The position numbers were made by a program, and so were the translations under genes. Below are positions 21,060 through 31,079 of a stretch of 64,000 bases of DNA, piece by piece (the first letter of the stretch is position 1; each line of letters starts with the position of its first letter). The DNA is from Euclidia mi (Eukaryota > Arthropoda > Insecta > Lepidoptera > Erebidae): assembly GCA_944739405.2 (NCBI GenBank), contig OX123192.2, positions 50,210,486 through 50,274,485 of the forward strand, in the 5' to 3' direction. Under the pieces are notes generated by a model. It had not been told where the DNA came from. It was given only the letters and a program-made list of their open reading frames with translations, and did no database searches.

Positions 21060-22403
21060 CTAGTAGAAGTTAATCATGGGGTAAGCACAGGTAAACTTAG
21101 TTAAATCGTCTTGTAAGGTCAAGATGAATCTAAATTTCTGCAAACCAGCTTCTGGTAGAGTTCCCACAATATCTAACGCTAGTCTTTCGAGAGGTCTAGT
21201 GCTAGTAGAGGTAATCTCCATAGGTGCTTTATTTGAGCTACGTAAGGGTTTATTTATCTGGCAAAGTTTACAATTTTTTACGTAGTTTTCTATATCTAGA
21301 CGCATGGACTTCCAGTAATAGGCTTCTTTGATTCTACTTAACATCCGTTTTATACCTGGGTGACCGGCAATGGGTGAGTCGTGATTTTCCTGAAGTATTT
21401 TGGGTACTTCAGCGGGTGTAGGGTAAATAAGCAGATTTTTGTAAATATGTATTTTGATATTAGTGTTATGGAAGATAAAGTTTAACATGTTATATATTTT
21501 AGTATAGACTAACTTGGAAAACGGTTCGCTAAAATCTGATATCGCGAGCTCAGGTTCGTTTATGTTTTGATCTAGCATAGTGTTACGTAATTTTATTAGA
21601 AGAGAATATATTGTTTTATAATTAGTTTCGTCATAATGATGAACTTTAGTGAATAAGAAATAGTATTGTTTATTACTAGATAATGTAGTAAATATTGTTT
21701 CTGGATCGCGTTCGGATGCGATCATCTCGGCTGGATTATCAATTTGAGATAGAATGTTTTCGCAATGTGGCATTGAACTATCAAAATCTAAGGATGTAGG
21801 GCAGGCTATCAGCTTGCATTTGGTAAGGTATAAAGCTTGAGTATGTTCTTCGATTTGTGTATTTGTTGGTAGAATAGATTTGGTAAATTGTAGTTTAAAA
21901 TATTGTTCGTAAGAGTGATCGTTAAGGCTGTTGCTGCGTGTAGTAACTAGTACCGGGTGACGTGATAACGCGTCGGCATTCGAATTAAGCTTTCCCTGTT
22001 TATACACTATTTCGTAGTCATATTCTTCCAGCGTTAAACGCCAGCGAATAAGACGACTTCCTGGGTCTTTTACATTGAAAAGCCACACGAGGGGCCTATG
22101 GTCGGTGATGATTTTGAATTTATTGCCATAAAGATAGGGACGGAAAGTTTTGACTGCAAATAATATGGCTAATAACTCCTTTTCTGTCGTGGAGTAATTA
22201 CCTTCTGCTTTATTAAGGGTGCGCGAAGCATACGCGATAGGTTTATCCTTGCCAACTGGCCCTTGGGATAGTACTGCGCCTATGGCGTAATTGCGTCTGT
22301 AGTAACGAGGAAAGGTTGAGAAAAATCTGGGTATTGGAGGAGAGGAGCGGTGGTTAACTTTTCCTTTAGGATGTCGAAGGCTGTTTGCTGTTCCACATTC
22401 CAA
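21060..22403 (-). pseudogene. Gypsy pol: RNase H and integrase N-terminal half
   Basis: RNase H block YAIGAVLSQGPVGKDKPIAY and ASRTLNKAEGNYSTTEKELL, then NADALSRHP. The integrase HHCC zinc finger follows (H-x-GHPGIKRML ... NCKLCQ), then the first catalytic Asp region (ERLALDIVGTLPEAG). The frame is lost near 22300 (a few bases missing before YAIGA) and again at 21060, inside the integrase core. Confidence 0.9.
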
Positions 22404-23122
22404 TGGAAAGCGGCATTCTTTTTCAAGAGCGAAGTTAAAGGTTTGGTGATTTTCGAGAAATTTTCGATAAATCGTCGATAATAACCGATGAGACCAAGGA
22501 AAGATTTTACATCTTTAGGATTCTTGGGAACGGGATATTGTGAGACAGCCTTGACCTTGTCGGGATTTGGAGAGACACCTTTATCGGTGATAGTATGACC
22601 TAATTAGTTCACTTCACGTCTTAAGAACTCACATTTATCGGGCTGTAATTTTAAATTAAATTGACGGAGTCTTTCGAAAACTAGGCGGAGCTTTTCCATC
22701 ATAGAAGGCAAGGAATTTGCATAGATTATACAGTCATCGAGGTAGACATAGCAGTGCAGACCTTGAAGACCCGATAACACAGTGTTCATAAGCCGTTGGA
22801 AGGTTGCAGGGGCATTTTTGAGCCCAAACGGCATTGTAGTAAACTCATAATGACCTGAGGTACCATTTGTGTTGATTACGGTGAAACCAGTTTTTGCAGC
22901 GTCAGCAGGATTGATTTTTATTTGGTGAAAACCAGAAATTAGATCGAGAACACTAAAATATTTAGAATTGGCTAATTGGTCTAGGATGTCTGAAATAAGA
23001 GGGATGGGATAAACTTCGTTTACGGTGACGTCGTTAAGTCGTCGGTAATCTATGACGATGCGCCACTTTCTTTGCCCTGCGGCGTCCATCTTTTCGGGAC
23101 CACCCAAACAGGTGCGCTCCAA
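22404..23122 (-). pseudogene. Gypsy reverse transcriptase core
   Basis: Minus-strand frame 22604-23122 holds WRIVIDYRRLND, YPIPLISDILDQL, FSVLDLISGFHQI, MPFGLKNAPATFQ and the catalytic YLDD (in HCYVYLDDCIIY). A TAA stop follows EVN where LGHTITDKGV-like sequence continues in frame, so the stop is a nonsense change (N-Y-L-G-H expected). 22404-22600 continues the connection domain in broken frames. Confidence 0.92.
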
Positions 23123-24138
23123 GGAGAGGTTGAGGGTCGGATAATGTTTTGATCGAGCATCTTTCTAATTTGTTTGTCAACTTCGTCTTTGTGACACTCG
23201 GGAAAACGGTATGATTTTACATTGATAGGCGGCGCATTGCCTGTATTAATAGAGTGCTGAATTGCATTTGTACTAGTGAGGGGGTCTCCCTCAAGATAGA
23301 AGATATCGGTAAAATCTGCGCAACATTCTAATAGGGCTTGGCTTTCTTCCGAGTTAAGATGATCGTGTCTAATTAAATTTAAGATGCGTTCTCGTCGATC
23401 AGATGGAGATGAGGAAATTGTGTTAATTATCTCGTGAGATTCATGGGACTCAGGGAATTCTAAAGGAGTTAAAGTGACCTTGAAGTCTTGAACACGAATT
23501 TCAGATTCAGTGGTGTTTAAAACTGAGATATTGACTCGATTATTTGGTTTTAGACTAACTATACAATTCGCTAAATAAACGCCTTCACTAATTACGTGAT
23601 CTAAAACAAGAGCTTCGCGTAAGTTATGCAATTCCGAGATATCATTTGACACCATGCATTCGATTACTGTTTCACAACGCGCCGGTATGATGTAAGTCTT
23701 ATTCTCGAAGTAAATCGGTAGATTATGACCTCGCAAATTTAAGTACTTAGAATCGTAATTTATATTGGCGTTATGAATACGAAAGAGATCAGTACCAATT
23801 ATACCGTCATATTTGAGATTTATATCATCTGTAATGACGTGAACCTTGTGTAACAATTTATCTTTACGCAACTGAAGCTCTAGGTCAAAGGCACCCAAGG
23901 TTTCATTATAAGATCCAGAGTTATTGATACCCTTGAGGCGGATTATTTCCTCAGTTAATCGAGGTTTAGTTGACAAACTAGATTTTTTTACAATACTGAC
24001 ACTCGAACCGGTGTCGATAAGAAAGCTAAGAGGCTTTTGCGAACAATTCGTAACGAGATAAATAAAAGGTAAAGAGATTCTGTATTTATTAAAACTCGTT
24101 TCAAAAATAGGCACAGAAACTTTTGAGTTCTCTGGCAC
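23050..24138 (-). pseudogene. Gypsy protease and start of reverse transcriptase
   Basis: The aspartic protease is recognised by FLIDTGSSVSIV (catalytic D-T-G) and by YDGIIGTDLF near its C-terminal end. Then comes the linker to RT with VKSYRFPECHKDEVDKQIRK and SPWSAPVWVVPK. A single missing A in an A run (about 23095) shifts the frame exactly where the RT continues in 22604-23122. Confidence 0.9.
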
Positions 24139-24229
24139 TATATTGACCTCATCAAGAACACAAGATTGAGATTTGGTGACGTTTGAATCATTTTGAGATA
24201 AAGACTTAGAATTAGTACAAGTAAGACTC

Positions 24230-24700
24230 AGATTATTCTGAGGTATTTTATAGGATTCAGTGTAAGATCTAGTTTTAAGATTAAGTGAGTTACTTTGACT
24301 CGAAGTAAGACCCGAATGATTAAGTTGATCATTGGTATACGAACTAGTAATAGATATAGATTTAGGATAAGACTTAGTACTAAGATTTGGTAATTTATGT
24401 TTATTTAAAGTAGGACCCGAATGATCCTGTCGATCATTGGTAAAAGAACTAGTATAAGAATTAGTATTAAGATTAGGTAAGTTATTTTTACTTAAAGTAC
24501 GACCCGAATGATCGTGTTGATCATTGGTAAAAGAACTAGTATAAGAATTAGGATCAAGATTTGGTAAGTTATGTTTACTTTAATTACGACCCGAATGATC
24601 CTGTTGATCATTGGTAAAAGACCTAGTATAAGAATTAGCATAAGAATTAGTATAAGAGCTAGTATTAGATTTAGGATAAGAGTTTGCATTAAAATTAGTA
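24230..24700 (-). repeat. Tandem repeats in the gag-pol linker (~87-bp units)
   Basis: The motif gacccgaatgat recurs at about 24309, 24414, 24501 and 24588, the last three 87 bp apart, each followed by ttgatcattggtaaaag. Smaller 12-bp repeats (agaattagtata) lie at 24625-24680. In the pol frame they encode S-Y-T-N-S-Y repeats. A stop at 24580 closes the frame. Confidence 0.85.
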
Positions 24701-24724
24701 AAATAATTTGTGCCGTTATTATTT

Positions 24725-24757
24725 ATTGATTTCGGCAGGCACGAATCCGAAATCAAT
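24725..24757 (-). promoter_or_regulatory. RNA hairpin downstream of the gag-pol slippery site
   Basis: Perfect 11-bp inverted repeat attgatttcgg (24725-24735) and ccgaaatcaat (24747-24757) with an 11-nt loop. In the minus-strand RNA it starts 4 nt after the slippery heptamer. This is the layout of a stimulatory structure for -1 ribosomal frameshifting. Confidence 0.75.
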
Positions 24758-25377
24758 TCGCGTTTAAATCGCATTCATTATTATCATCAACAGGTGCATA
24801 ACTGGAGTCGTGTTCACAGCAATGCACGCGCGCAGCGTTATTCGGTACACGTGTACTGGCGGTATTACTTTGAGTTCGAGGCGCGGCATCGGGTAGCGAG
24901 TTCTGGGAGCGGTGTTGATTGTTATATTGACGCTTGCGGCACTCGTTTATAACATGACCCTTGTGTTTACAATATGCGCAAAACTTATTGTTAAAATTAG
25001 AGTTATTAAAATTAGAATGATTGGAATTAGGATACTGTCGATTGCTTGGAGATGCCTGAAAATGAGATGAAGGATTCGGGACATGATAGGATTTTTGAAC
25101 TGGAGGAGAGCTAGCTTTCTTTTTATAACATTCATTGGCAGTATGCTCTTGTTTGTTACAGATCGTACAAGATTTGCCTGTGCGTTGCGATAAGCGGCTT
25201 AAATTGAAAATTTTCTCTTCCTCTATGGCTTGTGTTACCGCATAATTTAGGGAAGTAGGATTTCGGCAGCGGACCATATTCGATATGTTGGGATTGAGGC
25301 CCATTATAAAAGTATTTAGGGCAAGATCCTCCATGGCAGCTATTCTACCTATGAGTTCTTGTTCATTTGAACACGAA
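24753..25377 (-). pseudogene. Gypsy gag, C-terminal part (nucleocapsid)
   Basis: Two CCHC zinc knuckles, CTICNKQEHTANEC and CAYCKHKGHVINEC (both C-x2-C-x4-H-x4-C), mark the RNA-binding nucleocapsid region. Upstream is LNTFIMGLNPNISNMVRCR. The N-terminal part is at 27280-27657, separated by the Penelope-like insertion (duplicated target at 25378-25388 and 27269-27279). The gag stop is TGA at 24753-24755, just after the slippery site. Confidence 0.9.
24762..24768 (-). promoter_or_regulatory. -1 ribosomal frameshift slippery site TTTAAAC
   Basis: In the gag frame the codons are GAT TTA AAC GCG AAT TGA, so the heptamer is T TTA AAC, the canonical X XXY YYZ form. A slip of -1 leads into the open frame RELISDSCLPKS, which carries on toward protease. 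This explains how pol is made as a gag-pol fusion. Confidence 0.8.
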
Positions 25378-25599
25378 TAATGGATGTCTTTGAAATTAAA
25401 CTACAGTTTACGGATTTTATCGCGTTGTATTGGTTTCACTAAGTTATTACATTTGAAACTAATGATCTAGAAACTATATTTTTAATTTATTACTAGCCGA
25501 CGTTTCGAATTCTTTACAGAATTCATGTTCACGGCAGACTGAGGTGATATTTGTCTTTTTCTTGAATGTATAAGTTATCTCAAAGTACCCGAACATTTT

Positions 25600-26667
25600 T
25601 CAACTACTGGTGTTACTATTTACGCAGAATGAGCTCACAGTGTACTTAGGTCTTCTGGTGACTTTGTCCTTCTTGGGTTTCATTAGCCTTATGATAGGGT
25701 CCCAAGCTGGAGGAACATTCCAACCATCTTCCCTATTGAAATTAGGGTGTTTTTTAATTTCAATAGCCTCTCGTATCATCCTTGGAAGAAAACGATGTTC
25801 TTTTGCGAGTATCTGTGGTTCATCAAATCGCAGGTAGTGGTTGGGTCCTTGTTCCACATGTTCACACACATCAGACTTTGTTGAGCGTTTATGTTTTATG
25901 TCAGCTATATGTTCTTTGAGTCGAATGCCTATGCTTCTCTTGGTTTGTCCAATGTATGAGAGCCCACATTCACAGTCAATTTTGTAGACACCGGCCTCTT
26001 GCAAGGGTAACTGACACTTGACAGATGGTAATAATTGACTGATCTTCGTTGGCGGCTTGTAGTAAGTTTTGATAGAAGCTCGCTTCAAGATGTAGCCAAT
26101 TTTGTCGGTCACGCCCTTGATGTATGGGAGGACAGCAGGTTGTCTTTCTACTGTGGCTGGTTTTTCTTTCTTCTGGGATCTGTGACAGTGGCGCAGCGGT
26201 CGAAGCTTGTTGTCTTGCAGAACTTGCCTGACATGTTGAAGCTCAGCGTCTAGGTGTTTCTTGTCACAGATCGCGCGGGCTCTCTGAAACAGAGACATTC
26301 CTACAGTAGCTAACTGTTTAGGATGGTGGTGAGATTCACCGTTTAAGTACCTATTTGTATGGGTCTTGTTCCTATACACAGTATGGCTTAAGGAGTTGTT
26401 TTTATTCCTGATGACAAGTACATCTAAGAAAGCTAAAGACTTGTTTGCCTCTAATTCCATTGTGAATTGTATTTGGTTATTAAAAGAATTAAGATGGTTT
26501 AGGAAAGCATTAACACTATCTGTTGGTAAAATTGTGAAAGTGTCATCTACATACCGCTTGTAGAACCTCGGTGTGATGGTGGCAGTCTGCAGGGCTCGCG
26601 CCTCGAAGTCCTCCATGAAGATGTCAGCAACAACAGGCGATACTGGAGAGCCCATTACACAAACCAC
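25600..26667 (-). pseudogene. Penelope-like reverse transcriptase with GIY-YIG endonuclease, 5'-truncated
   Basis: The 355-codon open frame starts within the palm domain: MGSPVSPVVADIFMEDFEAR, then RFYKRYVDDTFTILPTDSV with the catalytic YVDD. After a linker comes the GIY-YIG nuclease (GVYKIDCECGLSYIGQTKRS, GIRLKEHIADIKH) and a conserved tail (WNVPPAWDPIIRLMKPKKDK). The nuclease nicks the target for priming. The thumb and N-terminal fingers are missing. The frame is open but begins inside the RT, so it is dead. Confidence 0.92.
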
Positions 26668-27122
26668 ATTACATTGGACAAACCAAGAGAAGCATAGGCA
26701 TTTGACTCAAAGAACATATAGCTGACATAAAACATAAACGCTCAACAAAGTCTGCTGTGTGTGAACATGTGGAACAAGGACCCAACCACTACCTGCGATT
26801 TGATGAACAACAGATACTGGCAAAAGAACATCGTTTTCTTCCAAGTATGATACGAGAGGCTATTGAAATTAAAAAACACCCTAATTTCAATAGGGAAGAT
26901 GGTTGGAATGTTCCTCCAGCTTGGGACCCGGTCATAAGGCTAATGAAACCCAAGAAGGACAAAGTCACCAGAAGACCTAAGGACACTGTGAGCTCATTCT
27001 GCGTAAATAGTAACACCAGTAGTTGAAAAATGTTCGGGTACTTTGAGATAACTTATACATTCAAGAAAAAGACAAATATCACCTCAGTCTGCCGTGAACA
27101 TGAATTCTGTAAAGAATTCGAA
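26668..27122 (+). pseudogene. Penelope-like element, C-terminal part of the opposite-strand copy
   Basis: Begins in the middle of the GIY-YIG domain (GQTKRSIGI equivalent, about 26677). It continues with MCEHVEQGPNHYLRFDEQQI and HPNFNREDGWNVPPAWDPVI to the normal stop at 27026. It is nearly identical to the neighbouring inverted copy. Confidence 0.88.
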
Positions 27123-27279
27123 ACGTCGGCTAGTAATAAATTAAAAATATAGTTTCTAGATCTTTAGTTTCAAATGTAATAACTTAGTGAAACCAATACA
27201 ACGCCATAAAATCTGTAAACTGTAGTTTAATTTCAATGTGTAACATTCGCGTAAACCCAAGAAGATACTAATGGATGTC

Positions 27280-27657
27280 TGCTTGGATTCTGGTCAAGCA
27301 GGCTTTAATTCGCAACGAATATTGCATTACTGTTTCTGTAGCTAACTGTTTACAATTTTGAAGGTCTATTAATAAATGGGAACTGTGCTTTCTTTCACCA
27401 AAAGTGGACCGTAGAAATGATTTTAGGTCTGACCATTGTTTAAATGTTTTTAGACTGCACGCTAGTTGGGCTTTTCCCTCTAATTGCGATATAATATATT
27501 TACACAAAATGCCGTGCTGTTCAGGTGCTGCTAATGACATAGCATTGTCACAGTTCGTTAAGAAAGCCGGAAGTGTTTCACGGTCTCCCTTATATGGCCT
27601 AATGAATTTAGTAAGTACGTTTAGGGTTACCTTCTCATGTTCGGTTTTTACGGACAT
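27280..27657 (-). CDS. Gypsy gag, N-terminal part
   Basis: The ATG at 27657 opens MSVKTEHEKVTLNVLTKFIR. The region with GDRETLPAFLTNCDNAM and a QWSDLKSFLRSTFGERKH block is typical of errantivirus Gag, which assembles the particle core. The frame is open up to the Penelope-like insertion (QADIH) and resumes on the other side at 25377 with YSCSNEQELIGRIAAMEDLA. Confidence 0.82.
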
Positions 27658-27904
27658 GGTTTAGGATTTAGGAAGGATACACACAGAATTACACAGAAAT
27701 ATAAAATGCAATAGAATAACAATAAAAAGACTTACAGTATCAGGATCAGCAACATGCCTGGACGCACTGTTCCTATGCAAGATGTAGTTTTAGAGTCTAT
27801 ACGGAAATCGAATTCTTGAGGAGTAACTTGAGAGACGCTGATGAGTCCGTGACGCGAGGTCCGATCAGAGTCGAATTATAACACGTACACGAACGGCATT
27901 GATG

Positions 27905-28140
27905 TCGACACGGGGCGCGACCGAAAGTATGCAGATGGCTTCAAGGATCCGTGGTGACTTCAATGACGACACGGGGCGCGACTTGAGATGTGCGGACGGC
28001 TTCAAGGATCCGTGACGATGTGGAGTGCAGAAGACGCTGACGACACGGGGCGCGACCAATGATGTGCGGACGGCTTCGAAGATCCGTGATGGTTTGGATG
28101 ATGGCGAGTGCAGAAGACGGTGACGACACGGGGCGGTGTC
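27905..28140 (-). repeat. Tandem repeats in the gypsy 5' leader
   Basis: gacacggggcgcgac recurs at about 27906, 27967, 28042 and 28125, each followed by a tgcggacggcttcaaggatc-like block. The unit is 61-83 bp. The leader is otherwise untranslated; open frames here (27865-28248) show no domain. Confidence 0.8.
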
Positions 28141-28373
28141 TGGAGACGGTGGTGGTGCGGGCTCACGACGCTGGCGGAGGCTTATCGTCGACCACGTGGT
28201 GTGGCGGTGGTGCAGGCTCGACGTAGGAGGAGACTTACTGTCGACCACGATGCTGAAGTGCTTGATGCGGGCTCAGCGCTTCCAGGGGCTGAGACTGACC
28301 GTCGATCAACGTGACGAAAGCGCGGCGACCTCGGATTCGGATCTCAGGGTTTGCACGGAAACCACTTACGAGA

Positions 28374-28391
28374 TCCCACTTCTGACACCAA
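28374..28391 (-). other. Primer-binding-site-like sequence
   Basis: On the minus strand TTGGTGTCAGAAGTGGGATC directly follows the 5' LTR. The TGG start complements a tRNA 3' CCA end. I have not matched it to a particular tRNA. Confidence 0.75.
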
Positions 28392-28677
28392 TGTTAGGCG
28401 GCAGCCGCGGATTGTACTTTTAAAAAAACACTTTTATTTCAGCTGGAACCACAGTTTATTGCAATAGAGTTTTACACAGACACAAACACCTAATACCTCA
28501 CTTTACTTTACTAAAGAAAATGACAATCTGTCTGACTTGTTTTAATAACGGCTACGACGGGACTTCTGCGGCTCGCGGTCTATCTGCGACTCGTTGGCCG
28601 CGTGGCTTATGGCCCTATATATAATATAAATAGTGCAGATATCAGCATTTAATTAGGAACTAATTATGGATATAACA
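28392..28677 (-). repeat. Gypsy 5' LTR
   Basis: 286 bp. Differs from 17794-18068 by an 8-bp repeat insertion (ctaatac near 28490), a short insertion near 28645 and about four substitutions. Confidence 0.93.
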
Positions 28678-28681
28678 GTAC

Positions 28682-29640
28682 GATAGACTTCAAATGGCAT
28701 TCATGGATGAAGACCCTTCTCGAGGTTGCTGGTATATGTAATGAATTTAAGCGCGGTCGACTAACTTTGGGGGATGAAGAAAGAAGTGGTCGCCCTTTGA
28801 CGGGTGTTACGGAAGAAAACGTTCTAGCAGTGAAAAATTTGATCCAAGACAATAGACGAGTTACATACCATGAGATTCAGCATATACTGCAGATTGGATC
28901 AGGAAGCCTTTACGAGATTTTACACCTGCATCTACGGGTGCGGAGGATAGTTTCACGCTGGGTGCCACACAACTTCACCGCTGTTCAGAAGCAGGCAAGG
29001 GTGGAATGGTGCCATGATATGATAGACAAATTTGAAGCTCGCACGTCTCGGAGTGTTTACGACATCATTACTGGTGATGAATCCTGGATTTATTAATAAG
29101 ATCCAGAAACAAAGCGCCAGTCGACGGCTTGGGTGTTTCAAAACGAATCAACGCCTACCAAAGTAAAGCGACCTAAAAGCGGGTGGCAGATTTTGATCGC
29201 GAGCTTTTTCAATTTGAATGGCTACTTGGTGTCAATTCATTTACGAAACCAAAGAAGCATTAACGCCGAATGGTATACTACCAAATGCTTGGCAGAAGAT
29301 TTCTCTGTTGTGAGCAACAAGCGACCAAATACAGGGCTCCGCGGGCTACTGTTCCACCACGATAATGCTCCCGCCCATACCGCAATCAAAACGAGGAACT
29401 TCCTAGACAGCACACCGGTCAAACTCCTGGGTCATCCTTCTTACAGCCCTGACCTAGCACCATGTGACTTCTTCTTATTCTCAAAAATAAAAAAACAGCT
29501 CTGGATGATGCGCTCTCAGCGTTCGAGCAGGCTGTATACCAGGTATCTGCGGCGGACTGGAAAAAGTGTTTCAAAAACTGGTTCAGACGCATGAAACTTT
29601 GTATAGAGGCTGGTGGAGAGTACTTTGAAAAGATGTATAA
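28682..29640 (+). pseudogene. mariner transposase, main part, broken
   Basis: It continues from 17793. The first catalytic Asp is in TGDESWIY, the second in LLFHHDNAPAHTA and the third in YSPDLAPCDFFLF, giving the D,D34D triad of mariner. A few extra bases near 28735 shift the frame. Two stops follow DESWIY (29092-29097), and the frame changes again near 29500. The conserved WVPHNFTAVQKQARVEWC block precedes the catalytic core. Confidence 0.92.
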
Positions 29641-29834
29641 TAAAAATATATTTACTTATAGAACATTTTTTAAGTGTCGCATAACTTTCTGTGTGTCCCA
29701 TGTATGTAGTATTAACATGTAACGTACAATGTAAGGCCTTAAGAACTGTAATCGTTTTAGTAAAGAGTTAAATGTCAGCACCACGATTACAGCAACTTTG
29801 CAAGTTAAATCTGCATTTTTTTAATTAAGATCAA

Positions 29835-30060
29835 AGCCAAAGGCGGTAACTCCCGCATTTGGGATTCAGCCCTGCTAGGTGGAAAATATTGATTTTCTAC
29901 CGCTACAGATGAATTATAACGTAAAGTAACAGTATCTATACTGTAGTTTCGTTCAGTGAGTGAGGGTGCCGGAGGCCCCACTCCCTATTCCTTATCCCTC
30001 ATCCTACTCTTTCGTCTCCTCCGACTAGGCTTACCTTCTGCCACTGCACTGCCACCAGTT
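29835..30060 (-). repeat. SINE fragment (CCTGATGGTAAGCAATTACCG family, tail part)
   Basis: Reverse of the tail also present at 42925-43235 and 47825-48147: gtgagtgagggtgccggagg and ccctattccttatccctcat. Only part of the element is present. Confidence 0.55.
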
Positions 30061-30185
30061 TACTCAGGTTTAGCACCAGTGATCATAGAACATACTGAAT
30101 TCCAATAATCACCAAGTTTTAGAACCTGGCGCGTATTTAATCAGAAGTACATTCAGAAGAGTCAAGCTAATTTCACAATACTTAC

Positions 30186-30408
30186 TAAGTAAATCCGCTT
30201 GTGGGAACCATTTTCCTATCTTGATATTATCTGTTTTGCCTGGCAGTTCATCTTTGTCATACTTCTATAGTACGTTGTAAGGTAAATCAGAAAATACTTT
30301 AATGATCGTCTGTATCCTTTCCGGAGGTAATAGAGATGGAACAACGTTTGTTCCAAAACTGACGTAAATAACTCAATTTTTGGATGAATCTAAATATGAC
30401 TTGAGGTC
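30186..30408 (-). pseudogene. UGT exon 2
   Basis: Acceptor TTTCAG before 30408 and donor A|GTAAGT at 30186. The translation is DLKSYLDSSKN, stop, VIYVSFGTNVVPSLLPPERI, then TDNIKIGKWFPQADLL. VIYVSFG is a conserved UGT block. A TGA replaces the Gly codon before VIYVSFG (30373-30375) and a TAG replaces the Trp codon after NVL (30265-30267). Confidence 0.92.
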
Positions 30409-31079
30409 CTGAAACAAAGACAAAAATAATGGATGAAGATGTATACCTATTTTAGGTTGTCTGAAAGAATAGAACAAAATTTTATTCAACGCTGTAATAT
30501 AAATAAAGCATAAACAACTAGTTTCGCAAGAGGTCAGTGCTTATGAGTGTTCTCGGTTAAAAATGACCATAATTCTAAATTCGTGCTTTTTTAACCTTAA
30601 ATTACTCTTAGATGCCAAGAACTTTTAAAAATCTAATTTATGCACCGCATTAAGCATATCTTTATATTGTATTCGTATTAAATAAATATGAAAATATGTC
30701 AATAACTAACAAAATAAATTTTTATTTTGAACTCATGTTTTTGATATTACGAGGGAAGACTGAATTTTGGAAACAAATAACAAATCAATAGTGAGTTGAG
30801 GGAAAATAAAAAAAATACAGGAGGCTAGGAAATATACTGTTATTGTATGTGTATAGAATAGAAAAAGTTATTTTAATCCATTAAGTACCTAAAAAAAAAT
30901 TACCGTACCACAAATTTTACAAAACAAAACATATTTTTTTTATAATATTTACGCTCAAATAAGAGAAAAAAAACACTATTCATAAGTAGAGATCAAACAT
31001 AACAAATATCAGTAAAAAAAATTAAATTCTAATATTATTATGGACACTATAACATTTTAAAGTTACTAATAAATAAAGC
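30409..31079. other. AT-rich intronic DNA
   Basis: Part of UGT intron 1; nothing recognisable. Confidence 0.5.

Larger units (their letters stand above)
20328..21103 (-). pseudogene. Gypsy integrase, C-terminal half, broken by fold-back insertions
   Basis: 20810-21028 carries the second catalytic Asp region (ILTDLSTCFTSELF) and the Glu region (TTPYHPQSNGALERSHATLK). 20328-20750 carries the downstream part (NTTPHTTTGFSPFELLFGYK, GDMVYIK, WKGPYKI). Between them, 20741-20833 is filled by two hairpins that add a stop and disrupt the frame. The 3' end overlaps the start of env. Confidence 0.88.
25389..27268. mobile_element. Penelope-like element insertion, head-to-head double copy, in gag
   Basis: An 1880-bp insert flanked by the 11-bp duplication taatggatgtc. 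The left 1.27 kb is a minus-strand copy and the right ~0.6 kb a plus-strand partial copy, so the insert is an inverted repeat of about 600 bp at its ends. Both outer ends carry the same sequence (gaaattaaactacagtttac). Such inverted, 5'-truncated pairs are typical of Penelope-like integration. Confidence 0.9.
17794..28677 (-). mobile_element. Gypsy-family LTR retrotransposon with env (errantivirus-like)
   Basis: 10.9 kb between LTRs 17794-18068 and 28392-28677, flanked by the 4-bp duplication gtac (17790-17793 and 28678-28681). Order on the minus strand: 5' LTR, primer-binding-site-like sequence, leader, gag, -1 frameshift signal, protease, reverse transcriptase, RNase H, integrase, env, polypurine tract, 3' LTR. 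The env gene places it with the insect errantiviruses. The two LTRs differ by only about four substitutions and two small indels, so insertion is fairly recent. Even so, gag is split by a Penelope-like insertion and pol and env carry stops and frameshifts, so this copy cannot move by itself. Confidence 0.93.
17539..29702 (+). mobile_element. mariner transposon, split by a gypsy element
   Basis: It lies in UGT intron 2 between TA dinucleotides (17537-17538 and 29703-29704). The ends are imperfect inverted repeats: left ccaggtcactcagaaagtat, right (reverse) catgggacacacagaaagtt. Removing the gypsy element and one 4-bp target duplicate leaves about 1276 bp, the standard size of a mariner. Its transposase runs on the plus strand. 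The order of events is mariner into the UGT intron first, then gypsy into the mariner. Confidence 0.92.

Noticed and set aside
27865..28423. Open frames of 95-127 codons on both strands in the gypsy leader
   Set aside because: Caused by GC-rich tandem repeats; no domain and the position is an untranslated leader.
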